Source: an uncultured Clostridia bacterium
Lineage (GTDB): Bacteria; Bacillota; Clostridia; TANB77; CAG-508
Assembly: GCA_934167735.1 (NCBI GenBank)
Contig: CAKPLV010000059.1
Location: forward strand, 1 to 5,906
Reading direction: 5' to 3'
DNA: 5,906 bases
A program made the position numbers and the translations under genes. Shown here piece by piece: positions 1 to 5,713 of this stretch. Positions within the stretch are counted from its first letter, which is position 1. Every line of letters begins with the position of its first letter. Under the pieces are notes generated by a model. It saw nothing but the letters and a program-made list of their open reading frames with translations, was not told the DNA's origin and did no database searches.

Positions 1-1132
1 AGCATTCCCAAAACTAGTATATGTTTTAGATGAACATAACTGCTTAAAAGGTGGAAAATATGATTATTTAACAAAATTAGCAGTAAAATGTTCAGCAACA
101 AGAATGTATCCAGATTACATTTCAGCAAAAAAAATGAAAGAAAATTATTCAGGAAATGTATTTAGCCCTATGGGATGTAGAAGTTTCTTAAGTCCTTGGA
201 AAGACGAAAATGGCAACTACAAATTTGAAGGAAGATTCAATCAAGGTGTTGTAAGTATTAACTTACCACAAATTGCTATATTGTCAAAAGGAAATGAAGA
301 AGAATTCTGGAAATTACTAGATCAAAGACTAGAACTATGTAAAGAAGCTTTAATGTGTAGACATTATGCATTATTAGGTACAACATCAGATATATCACCA
401 ATTCACTGGCAAAATGGAGCTATAGCAAGATTGAAAAAAGGTGAAAAAATTGATAAATATCTAAAAGGTGGATATTCAACAATGTCTTTAGGATATATAG
501 GAGTTTATGAAACAACAAAATTAATGAAAGGTGTTTCGCAAACAACACCAGAAGGACATGATTTTGCAATAAAAATAATGAAATACTTAAAAGAAAGAGT
601 AGAAAGATGGAAAAAAGAAACAACAATAGGATTTGCATTATATGGAACACCTGCAGAATCATTATGTTATAGATTTGCAAGAATAGACAAAGAAAGATTT
701 GGAGATATCGAAGATGTTACAGATAAAGGATATTATACAAATTCATATCATGTAGATGTAAGAGAAAAAATAGATGCATTTAACAAATTAAAATTTGAGA
801 GTGAATTCCAAAATCTATCAACAGGTGGAGCTATCTCATATGTAGAAGTACCAAATATGAAGAACAATTTAACAGCATTAGAAGAGGTTGTAAAATTCAT
901 ATATGACAACATACAATATGCTGAATTTAATACAAAATCAGATTATTGCCAAGTATGTGGATATGATGGAGAAATGCTTATAAATGATAATAATGAATGG
1001 GAATGTCCTCAATGTGGAAATAAAGATAAATCAAAATTAAATGTAGTACGTCGTACATGTGGATATTTAGGAGAAAATTTCTGGAATGTTGGAAAAACTA
1101 AAGAAATAAAATCAAGAGTAATGCACTTATAA
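1..1132 (+). CDS. nrdD: Anaerobic (class III) ribonucleoside-triphosphate reductase, C-terminal part
   Basis: This gene is open at the window's left edge; the first whole codon is at base 2 and 376 residues are visible, roughly half of a usual NrdD. The enzyme reduces ribonucleotides to deoxyribonucleotides under anaerobic conditions using a glycyl radical made by the activase NrdG. Seen in the sequence: the fragment opens with AFPKLVYVLDEHN; an active-site cysteine lies in SPMGCRSFLSP (fragment residue 59); a zinc site has the pattern CxxC...CxxC (fragment C316, C319, C335, C338); and the C-terminal glycyl-radical loop is RRTCGYLGENFWN, with the radical glycine at fragment residue 354 (codon 1061-1063). 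All key C-terminal residues are intact. The gene ends at TAA 1130-1132, immediately followed by a terminator, so nrdG is not co-transcribed downstream. Identity is very secure. Confidence 0.97.
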   Translation, partial: AFPKLVYVLDEHNCLKGGKYDYLTKLAVKCSATRMYPDYISAKKMKENYSGNVFSPMGCRSFLSPWKDENGNYKFEGRFNQGVVSINLPQIAILSKGNEEEFWKLLDQRLELCKEALMCRHYALLGTTSDISPIHWQNGAIARLKKGEKIDKYLKGGYSTMSLGYIGVYETTKLMKGVSQTTPEGHDFAIKIMKYLKERVERWKKETTIGFALYGTPAESLCYRFARIDKERFGDIEDVTDKGYYTNSYHVDVREKIDAFNKLKFESEFQNLSTGGAISYVEVPNMKNNLTALEEVVKFIYDNIQYAEFNTKSDYCQVCGYDGEMLINDNNEWECPQCGNKDKSKLNVVRRTCGYLGENFWNVGKTKEIKSRVMHL

Positions 1133-1169
1133 AAAAATAGTCGGTTCTTAAGAGAACCGGCTATTTTTT
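1133..1169. terminator. Bidirectional rho-independent terminator between nrdD and the orphan gene
   Basis: A hairpin has an 8-bp core stem, TCGGTTCT (1141-1148) with AGAACCGG (1153-1160), the outermost pair being T-G, around a TAAG loop. The stem is extended by AAAAATAG (1133-1140) pairing with CTATTTTT (1161-1168). The + strand ends in a six-T run (1164-1169), and the upstream A run gives a matching U tract on the - strand. It therefore can stop both nrdD and the convergent orphan gene. Confidence 0.93.
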
Positions 1170-1189
1170 AATGGAAAGAATCCATTAAA
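1167..1189. other. Small second hairpin beside the nrdD terminator
   Basis: A perfect 9-bp inverted repeat runs from TTTAATGGA (1167-1175) to TCCATTAAA (1181-1189) around an AAGAA loop. It is AT-rich and lacks its own T tract. It lies between the orphan gene's stop codon and the main terminator, so it would form in the 3' end of the orphan transcript. Function is unknown; it might be an RNA-stabilising 3' element or chance. Confidence 0.5.
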
Positions 1190-1200
1190 TCAATATGGAG

Positions 1201-1626
1201 CTATTCAATTTTTACATAGTATTGTTTGTCCTGCTTTGAGAACTCTGTAACGAGACTCATCAAAGCCTGGAAGTTCATCATTCGATTGAGTGGTGCATCA
1301 TCTAATGTTTGGTCTGCTGGAACACAAGGGATGTACAGTACACGTTCCATTTCGCCGATCTGGCTGATTCCGATGATCTTGTCATCTCCCAGAGTTAACA
1401 CCTGAAACTTCTTTTCAAAAAGACTGTTTAAAGAGTCCAGAGCATGTGTTGTGATCATAAATGCCTGAATTCTTTTTTCTCCTGTAGGCAAGTAGAACTT
1501 GAAGCTACGTTCGTCTTCTTTGCAGAAGCACTTTATCATAAGAGAAAAGTGTGGGCGTGGCGTCAGTTTGTAGTCGACTTCATACCGAGTGATTATTACT
1601 TCTTTGACATGTAAGTTTTTCGTCAT
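1201..1626 (-). CDS. Hypothetical protein of foreign base composition (141 aa)
   Basis: I do not recognise this protein. The frame stays open to an upstream ATG at 1639-1641, but the start chosen is the ATG at 1624-1626 (MTKNLHVKEV...), because a GGAGG sits 8 bases before it and that GGAGG overlaps the upstream ATG, which has no ribosome binding site of its own. The product is soluble-looking: no signal peptide and no membrane segment. By eye it is beta-rich over residues 5-47, has a helix near TTHALDSLNSLFEKK, more strands, and a C-terminal helix (NRMMNFQALMSLVTEFSKQ) followed by YYVKIE. Hand-counted GC is about 40%, against roughly 25% in the neighbouring phospholipase gene. Five of its six arginines use CGN codons, while the phospholipase uses AGA throughout. 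It has its own promoters and terminator, so it is a self-contained unit, probably acquired horizontally. No catalytic motif is visible, and I assign no function. Confidence 0.8.
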   Translation of the reverse strand: MTKNLHVKEVIITRYEVDYKLTPRPHFSLMIKCFCKEDERSFKFYLPTGEKRIQAFMITTHALDSLNSLFEKKFQVLTLGDDKIIGISQIGEMERVLYIPCVPADQTLDDAPLNRMMNFQALMSLVTEFSKQDKQYYVKIE

Positions 1627-1633
1627 ATCTATG

Positions 1634-1638
1634 TCCTC
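1634..1638 (-). promoter_or_regulatory. Ribosome binding site that decides the orphan gene's start
   Basis: GGAGG on the - strand lies 8 bases before the ATG at 1624-1626 and overlaps the in-frame ATG at 1639-1641. Nothing resembling a Shine-Dalgarno sequence precedes the outer ATG. With a transcription start predicted near 1651, the leader for the inner ATG would be about 25 bases, a normal length. Confidence 0.85.
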
Positions 1639-1657
1639 CATCGAAATAATATTTGTA

Positions 1658-1694
1658 TCTATACTATTTTATAATCAAATAGTCAAAAAGTCAA
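1658..1694 (-). promoter_or_regulatory. Two overlapping sigma-A promoters for the orphan gene
   Basis: On the - strand the motif TTGACT occurs twice, 8 bp apart (1694-1689 and 1686-1681). Each copy has a -10-like hexamer exactly 17 bp downstream: TAAAAT at 1671-1666 for the outer copy and TATAGA at 1663-1658 for the inner. Either could drive the orphan gene. GTAT-AG-ATAC (1664-1655), a small dyad, overlaps the inner -10. Which promoter is used cannot be read from sequence. Confidence 0.7.
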
Positions 1695-1704
1695 TCGAAA
1701 AATG

Positions 1705-1733
1705 TTGATAAATGAAAATAAAAGTTATATAAT
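1705..1733 (+). promoter_or_regulatory. Sigma-A promoter of the phospholipase operon
   Basis: TTGATA (1705-1710), a 17-bp spacer and a consensus TATAAT (1728-1733) form a strong housekeeping promoter, with transcription predicted to start near 1740. It lies back to back with the orphan gene's promoters: the two nearest -35 boxes are 10 bp apart. The leader before the ATG at 1766 would be about 26 bases, too short for a riboswitch. Confidence 0.85.
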
Positions 1734-1765
1734 TAGGCTGTTACACAGAGAAAAGGAGAAAAAAT

Positions 1766-2920
1766 ATGGGAGAATTAGAATATGGTTTAGTTCTTGCTGG
1801 TGGAGGAACAAAAGGAGCATATGAAGTAGGAGTTTGGAAAGCACTATGTGAAATGAATATAAATGTAAAAGCTATTGCTGGTGCTTCAATTGGAGCATTA
1901 AATGGAGCATTATTTTTACAAGATGATTATTCAGCAATGGAAAAAATGTATGAAAACATAAAAATAAATAATATTATGAATGTAAAAGGTGTTAATTCAG
2001 ATAAAAACATATTTGACTTATCAAATATATTTAATTTAGCAGCAAATTATACAAAACAAAAAGGAATAGATAATACACCATTAAGAGAAATGATTAAAAA
2101 ATATGTAAATATGGATAAATTATATGATTCAAAAATAGATTTTGGACTTGTAACATATTCAGTAAAAAACAAAACACCATTAATGAAATTTAAAAATGAA
2201 ATTCCAAAAGAAGAAATGGAAAATTATTTACTTGCAAGTTCATGTTTTCCAATATTTAAGCCACAAATTATAGATGGAGAAGAATATTTTGATGGAGGTT
2301 TATATGATAATATTCCATCAAATATGTTGATAGAAAAAGGTTATAAAAACATAATTATAGCAGACATAGCAGGTGTTGGATTCAGCAAAAAAACTATAAA
2401 TAAAGATGTATATGTAAAAGTAATTCATCCATCAGAAGACCTTGGTGGTACATTTGAGTTTAATCATGAAAGAATAATAAATAATATAAAATTAGGATAT
2501 TTAGATACATTAAGAAGCTTTAATAAACTACAAGGACATATATATTATTTTAAACCAGAAGAATTTGCAAAAATGCTAGAAGTATTTAATTTACAAACAA
2601 TATATGGTTTAGAAAATGCTGCTCAAATATATCAAATGGATAAATACAAAGAATATCAATTTGAAGAATTTGTTGAAGAATTATATAAAAGACACCTACA
2701 AGCAGAAAAGACATTTAACAAAATGAAAAAAGAAAATTTGATACAAATTGGAAGAAGAATAAATAAATTATTTGATAAAGGTTTAGGAATATGTGTAGTT
2801 AAAGATTTATACTTAGATAGACCTGCTTCAAAAATATCAAATTACATGTTTAATTTTGTTAAAGATTATATTAATTCAGCAAAAGCATTAATTGAATTAA
2901 AAAACTATATAGAAATATAA
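1766..2920 (+). CDS. Patatin-like phospholipase / lipid acyl hydrolase
   Basis: This protein belongs to the patatin family of Ser-Asp dyad lipases, which cut acyl chains from phospholipids or other lipids. Seen in the sequence: the oxyanion-hole loop LAGGGTKGAYEVGV (residues 10-23); the nucleophile elbow G-A-S-I-G with Ser41; and the DGG motif with Asp176 (FDGGLYDNIP), so both catalytic residues are present. There is no signal peptide or membrane segment, suggesting a cytoplasmic or membrane-peripheral enzyme. The patatin core ends around residue 200-220; the remaining roughly 165 residues form a charged, probably helical extension I cannot assign. Total length is 384 aa. The start is set by GGAG at 1755-1758, 7 bases before the ATG. 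It is the first gene of a three-gene operon, with 12 bases to the next start. The natural substrate is unknown. Confidence 0.92.
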   Translation: MGELEYGLVLAGGGTKGAYEVGVWKALCEMNINVKAIAGASIGALNGALFLQDDYSAMEKMYENIKINNIMNVKGVNSDKNIFDLSNIFNLAANYTKQKGIDNTPLREMIKKYVNMDKLYDSKIDFGLVTYSVKNKTPLMKFKNEIPKEEMENYLLASSCFPIFKPQIIDGEEYFDGGLYDNIPSNMLIEKGYKNIIIADIAGVGFSKKTINKDVYVKVIHPSEDLGGTFEFNHERIINNIKLGYLDTLRSFNKLQGHIYYFKPEEFAKMLEVFNLQTIYGLENAAQIYQMDKYKEYQFEEFVEELYKRHLQAEKTFNKMKKENLIQIGRRINKLFDKGLGICVVKDLYLDRPASKISNYMFNFVKDYINSAKALIELKNYIEI

Positions 2921-2932
2921 AGGAGAAGTTTA

Positions 2933-3592
2933 ATGAATTGGTTAGGAATATTAGTATCATATGTATATATAGCATTAGTAATAGTTGGTGGAAAGATATT
3001 TGCTAAAAAAGGAAAAGAAGCAAGTAGAAAATTCATTCATATTATGCTTGGAAACTGGTGGTTAATAGCGATGTATTACTTTACAAATGTATGGTTTGCA
3101 GCATTTGTACCTGCTACATTTGTAATAATAAATTATTTATCATATAAAAAAGATCTTATAAAAGTAATGGAAAGAGAAAAGCAAGATGGTTTAGGGACAG
3201 TTTATTATGCTTTATCATTATTGATATTAACAATTGTTTCATTTGGAATATATAAAAATCCATCACTTGGATTAGCACCTTGTTTGGTTATGGCATATGG
3301 AGATGGACTTGCAGCAATAATTGGAAAGAAAATAAAAAGCAAAACATACAAAATTGGAGATACAACAAAATCAATAGCAGGATCTCTTACAATGTTTACA
3401 ATTGCATTACTTGTAATAGGAGCATATTTGCTATTTCAACATGGTCCAGTAATATTTTGGAGAAATGCTCATTGGTCATTAGTTACAATAATGATGGCAT
3501 ATTGCATGACATCAATTGAAGCTGTTTCAATAAAAGGAACAGATAATATAACAGTTCCTTTAGGAACACTATTAATGCTTATTTTAATATAG
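2933..3592 (+). CDS. CTP-dependent polyprenol/phytol/diacylglycerol kinase family membrane protein
   Basis: This 219-aa integral membrane protein resembles the SEC59/VTE5/DGK1 group, which uses CTP to phosphorylate lipid alcohols (dolichol, phytol or diacylglycerol) and is related to CDP-diglyceride synthases. Visible family marks are RKFIHIMLGNWW (residues 32-43), YGDGLAAIIGKK (122-133), the KSIAGSLTMF stretch (146-155) and the C-terminal EAVSIKGTDNITVPL (196-210). About six hydrophobic segments can be seen: near 3-23, 42-70, 88-107, 112-131, 150-168 and 182-219. AGGAG at 2921-2925, 7 bases before the ATG, sets the start. It is 12 bases after the phospholipase gene, with ylmH 13 bases downstream. 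The family is clear; the lipid substrate is not determinable here. A phosphatidate cytidylyltransferase label is the main alternative that automatic annotation might give. Confidence 0.85.
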   Translation: MNWLGILVSYVYIALVIVGGKIFAKKGKEASRKFIHIMLGNWWLIAMYYFTNVWFAAFVPATFVIINYLSYKKDLIKVMEREKQDGLGTVYYALSLLILTIVSFGIYKNPSLGLAPCLVMAYGDGLAAIIGKKIKSKTYKIGDTTKSIAGSLTMFTIALLVIGAYLLFQHGPVIFWRNAHWSLVTIMMAYCMTSIEAVSIKGTDNITVPLGTLLMLILI

Positions 3593-3605
3593 AAAAGGAT
3601 GTAAA

Positions 3606-4382
3606 ATGGAAAATAAAGATGATAAAATTTTATTAGCACAAATATTAGATAAAGTGCAATTAACTGAAAAAAGAAATAAAATTGAATGTACAGATTTCTT
3701 AGATTTAGCACAACAAGATATTGCTAGAAAATATTTAAATAAAGAACAAATTGAAAATTACATAGAATATGGTGGTTTTGATAATGCAGAAAGAAAGATA
3801 ATAGTTTTTTATCCTGAAAAATTCAATAGTGAAATTGTAAATCAAAATCTAAAATCAATAGTAAAGATAATTAGAATAGAATTACCTGATGATTTAAAAG
3901 GAAAATATACTCATAGAGATTATTTAGGTGCTATTGTGAAATTAGGAGTAAAAAGAGAAAAAGTTGGAGACATAATTGTAGATAACGACGGTGCTGATAT
4001 TATTGTAAATAAAAGTATTGCAAAATTTTTAGTTGAAAATTTAGAAAGTCTTACAAGATTTTCTAAATCTAAAATTACAGAAGAAGACATAGAAAATCTT
4101 AGAACTGTAGAAGTTAGAAAACAGGAACTTGAAATTATATTATCATCTCTTAGATTAGATAATGTTGTATCAGAACTTGCAAAATGCTCTAGAAATAAAG
4201 CTTTAGAAATAATTAATATGGAAAGAGTTTTTATAAACTTCCAAAGTGAAACTAAAAAGACAAAACAAATAAAAATAGGTGATATTGTTACAATAAGAGG
4301 AAAAGGCAGATTTTATATTAAAGAAATGCTTGGTCAAACTAAAAGTGGAAGATATATTATAAAAATTGAGAAATTTGTATAA
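3606..4382 (+). CDS. ylmH: YlmH-family S4-domain RNA-binding protein
   Basis: This 258-aa protein matches the YlmH family, a conserved Firmicutes ribosome-associated RNA-binding protein that in Bacillus subtilis has been linked to ribosome-associated quality control and is normally encoded in the ylm-divIVA division cluster. Seen in the sequence: the N-terminal segment ECTDFLDLAQQDIARKYL and EYGGFDNAERK (residues 27-64); the family block HRDYLGAIVKLGVKREKVGDI (103-123); and a C-terminal S4 domain at about 182-240 (SLRLDNVVSELAKCSRNKALEII ... GDIVTIRGKGRF). Length is normal for the family. The ribosome binding site is AAGGA at 3595-3599. It is the last gene of the operon, 13 bases after the membrane kinase-like gene, and is followed by a terminator. 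No division genes are visible nearby, so its genomic setting differs from Bacillus. Confidence 0.9.
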   Translation: MENKDDKILLAQILDKVQLTEKRNKIECTDFLDLAQQDIARKYLNKEQIENYIEYGGFDNAERKIIVFYPEKFNSEIVNQNLKSIVKIIRIELPDDLKGKYTHRDYLGAIVKLGVKREKVGDIIVDNDGADIIVNKSIAKFLVENLESLTRFSKSKITEEDIENLRTVEVRKQELEIILSSLRLDNVVSELAKCSRNKALEIINMERVFINFQSETKKTKQIKIGDIVTIRGKGRFYIKEMLGQTKSGRYIIKIEKFV

Positions 4383-4419
4383 ACAAAAAAATGCTCTGGC
4401 TTAGCCAGAGGATTTTTTT
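4383..4419. terminator. Bidirectional rho-independent terminator between ylmH and rimI
   Basis: The perfect 7-bp stem CTCTGGC (4394-4400) pairs with GCCAGAG (4404-4410) across a TTA loop. A seven-T run follows at 4413-4419, and an A-rich run precedes it at 4384-4391, giving a U tract for the opposite strand. It begins right after the ylmH stop and ends one base before the rimI stop, so it probably serves both convergent operons. Confidence 0.93.
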
Positions 4420-4420
4420 A

Positions 4421-4855
4421 CTAAATATCAGTTTTAGTCATAATATAAGCATCTGTTGCATTATTATAATATTTTTTTCTAATTCCTAAATTTTTAAATC
4501 CAAATTTTTCATATAATTTTATAGCAGGAATATTATTAACATTAACTTCAAGTGTAAAAGAATGGATACTCATTTCTGAGCAAAGTTCTATTAATGCTTC
4601 TAACAATTCTCCACCAATACCTTTATTTCTGAAAGATTTTTTTACAACAATATTATTTAAAGTAGCTTCATCAAGACATATCATAATCCCAGCAAAACCA
4701 ATAATTTCATCATTTTCTTTTGCTACAATATATGTGGTGTTTTTATTTTCAAGTTCTTGTTTTAAAACATTATAGCTCCAAAAATTATCGAAATCTGAAT
4801 ATAAGGTATCTTTCATATCTTCTAAATCTTGTAGAGTCATAGTAAGAATTTCCAT
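4421..4855 (-). CDS. rimI: RimI-type protein N-acetyltransferase (GNAT)
   Basis: This 144-aa single-domain GNAT protein transfers an acetyl group from acetyl-CoA to an N-terminal amino group; RimI in E. coli modifies ribosomal protein S18. Seen in the sequence: the core strand and acetyl-CoA pyrophosphate loop VVKKSFRNKGIGGELL, with R76-x-x-G79-x-G81; LEVNVNNIPAIKLYEKFGF (residues 102-120), the motif B region with Tyr115; and a C-terminal DAYIMTK strand. The RimI assignment rests on size plus position directly after tsaB, the usual RimI setting. Its ATG shares one A with the tsaB stop (TAATG), implying translational coupling. GGAGG at 4866-4870 lies 10 bases upstream, inside the end of tsaB. 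Its substrate could differ from S18. Confidence 0.9.
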   Translation of the reverse strand: MEILTMTLQDLEDMKDTLYSDFDNFWSYNVLKQELENKNTTYIVAKENDEIIGFAGIMICLDEATLNNIVVKKSFRNKGIGGELLEALIELCSEMSIHSFTLEVNVNNIPAIKLYEKFGFKNLGIRKKYYNNATDAYIMTKTDI

Positions 4856-5538
4856 TATATTTTTTCCTCCTTTTCATGTTCACGTTCTGCTTGAGATTTT
4901 CTCAAATATAGAGGCATAACATCTGTTAATTCATTATTAATAAATTTGTTGTATCCTGCAATTCCAAGAGAATAACTACTTAAATCATTTTTATCTGAAA
5001 ATTCACAATTTTTAATAGAGTTTTGAAGTACTTCTTGATTAGCTAATGCACCATCTCCAACAAAATATATTTTATTATTTTCAGATTTTAAAATATCTAT
5101 AACTTCATTTATATTTTTAAAATCTAATTCTGAAATTTGTTTATATTGATTATCTTCTGATTTAAATAACCCATAATAAACATTATCATTTCTAGCATCT
5201 ATTAAACTGCAAATTAAGCCATTTTGTTTTACATTATAGACAAGAGCTTCTAATGAGCTAACGCCAATGCAATTAATTTCTCTGGAATCTTTAAATGCTA
5301 AAACAGTTCCAACACCAATTCTTATACCTGTAAAAGATCCAGGTCCTTTATCACATACAATTAAATCTATATTATCTAAAGATAAATTTGTTTCTTCGAA
5401 AATTTGTTGAATTATAGGCATTATTTTTTCAGAGTGATTTCTAGCATCATTTACAATAATTTCTTTTATACATGTTTGATTTTCTAAAATAGCAACTGTA
5501 CAAATATTGCTTGCTGTATCTATACTTAAAATTTTCAT
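4855..5538 (-). CDS. tsaB: tRNA threonylcarbamoyladenosine biosynthesis protein TsaB
   Basis: TsaB is the non-catalytic ASKHA-fold partner of TsaD; together with TsaE they transfer the threonylcarbamoyl group to A37 of ANN-decoding tRNAs (t6A). Seen in the sequence: the N-terminal ILSIDTASN strand-loop (residues 3-11), HSEKIMP (35-41), the family signature GPGSFTGIRIG (65-75) and DARNDNVYYGLF (114-125), ending in YLRKSQAE plus a charged tail. The chosen start, ATG 5536-5538, gives 227 aa, normal for TsaB, and has AGGAG at 5544-5548. An in-frame ATG at 5569-5571 would add 11 residues but overlaps the promoter -10 box, so it should not be in the mRNA. It is the first gene of the operon with rimI. 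tsaE and tsaD are not adjacent in this window. Confidence 0.95.
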   Translation of the reverse strand: MKILSIDTASNICTVAILENQTCIKEIIVNDARNHSEKIMPIIQQIFEETNLSLDNIDLIVCDKGPGSFTGIRIGVGTVLAFKDSREINCIGVSSLEALVYNVKQNGLICSLIDARNDNVYYGLFKSEDNQYKQISELDFKNINEVIDILKSENNKIYFVGDGALANQEVLQNSIKNCEFSDKNDLSSYSLGIAGYNKFINNELTDVMPLYLRKSQAEREHEKEEKI

Positions 5539-5543
5539 AATTA

Positions 5544-5548
5544 CTCCT
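5544..5548 (-). promoter_or_regulatory. Ribosome binding site that sets the tsaB start
   Basis: AGGAG on the - strand lies 5 bases before the ATG at 5536-5538. Together with the promoter position it rules out the outer in-frame ATG at 5569-5571, which is upstream of the predicted transcription start. Confidence 0.85.
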
Positions 5549-5569
5549 AAATAAAAATTAACTATTCCC

Positions 5570-5598
5570 ATTATACTACGAATATAAGCATTTTACAA
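5570..5598 (-). promoter_or_regulatory. Sigma-A promoter of tsaB-rimI
   Basis: On the - strand TTGTAA (5598-5593), a 17-bp spacer and a consensus TATAAT (5575-5570) form a housekeeping promoter. Transcription should start near 5563, giving a leader of about 25 bases before the tsaB ATG. Confidence 0.85.
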
Positions 5599-5637
5599 GA
5601 TTTTGATTATTAAAATTAAAACAAAATCAATAAAAAA

Positions 5638-5666
5638 GTCATATTAATAAAACTGTGTCAATATAT
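5638..5666 (+). promoter_or_regulatory. Possible sigma-E-type promoter of spoIVA
   Basis: In Bacillus subtilis spoIVA is transcribed by mother-cell sigma-E. Here TCATATT (5639-5645) matches the sigma-E -35 pattern well, but the region 13-14 bp downstream (around 5659-5667, CAATATAT) agrees with the -10 consensus at only about half its positions. No good sigma-A promoter is visible before spoIVA, which fits a sporulation sigma factor. The exact element is a weak inference. Confidence 0.35.
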
Positions 5667-5683
5667 ATTAATAAAAGTTTGTC
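5641..5683 (+). repeat. Direct repeat pair upstream of spoIVA
   Basis: ATATTAATAAAA is present exactly at 5641-5652 and 5665-5676. The match continues imperfectly through CTGTGTC and GTTTGTC, giving 17 of 19 identical positions with a 24-bp period. The second copy runs into GTTTGTCTTA (5677-5686), whose reverse complement TAAGACAAAC fits the SpoIIID consensus as I recall it (WWRRACARNY). A regulatory role is possible but unproven. Confidence 0.5.
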
Positions 5684-5713
5684 TTAAATATGAAAATCGA
5701 GGAGGTATTATAG

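Noticed and set aside
420..680. An open frame on the - strand inside nrdD encoding a Leu/Ile/Phe-rich peptide.
   Set aside because: It lies opposite a well-conserved nrdD frame; the hydrophobic bias is what the reverse of A-rich codons produces, and no ribosome binding site is apparent.
1135..1684. An 8-bp direct repeat AAATAGTC at 1135-1142 and 1677-1684 flanks the orphan gene like a target-site duplication.
   Set aside because: The sequence is AT-rich and an 8-bp match in this space is not rare by chance; the left copy is also part of the nrdD terminator stem. No transposase or terminal inverted repeats accompany it.
1766..2920. The patatin protein as an anti-phage effector, such as the CapV phospholipase of CBASS.
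   Set aside because: No cyclic nucleotide synthase or other defence gene is adjacent; the neighbours are a lipid-kinase-family protein and ylmH, which suggest a housekeeping role.
1201..2920. The orphan gene and the divergent phospholipase as a toxin-antitoxin pair.
   Set aside because: They are divergent rather than co-transcribed, differ strongly in composition, and the orphan shows no DNA-binding or antitoxin motif.
3280..3711. Two short overlapping open frames (3280-3519 on + and 3469-3711 on -) in the kinase-like and ylmH genes.
   Set aside because: Both overlap genes with clear family motifs in another frame, and neither encodes anything recognisable.
5599..5628. The inverted repeat GATTTTG (5599-5605) and CAAAATC (5622-5628) between tsaB and spoIVA, considered as a terminator or operator.
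   Set aside because: The stem is only 7 AT-rich pairs with a 16-base loop and no T tract, so it is probably chance in this A/T-rich spacer.
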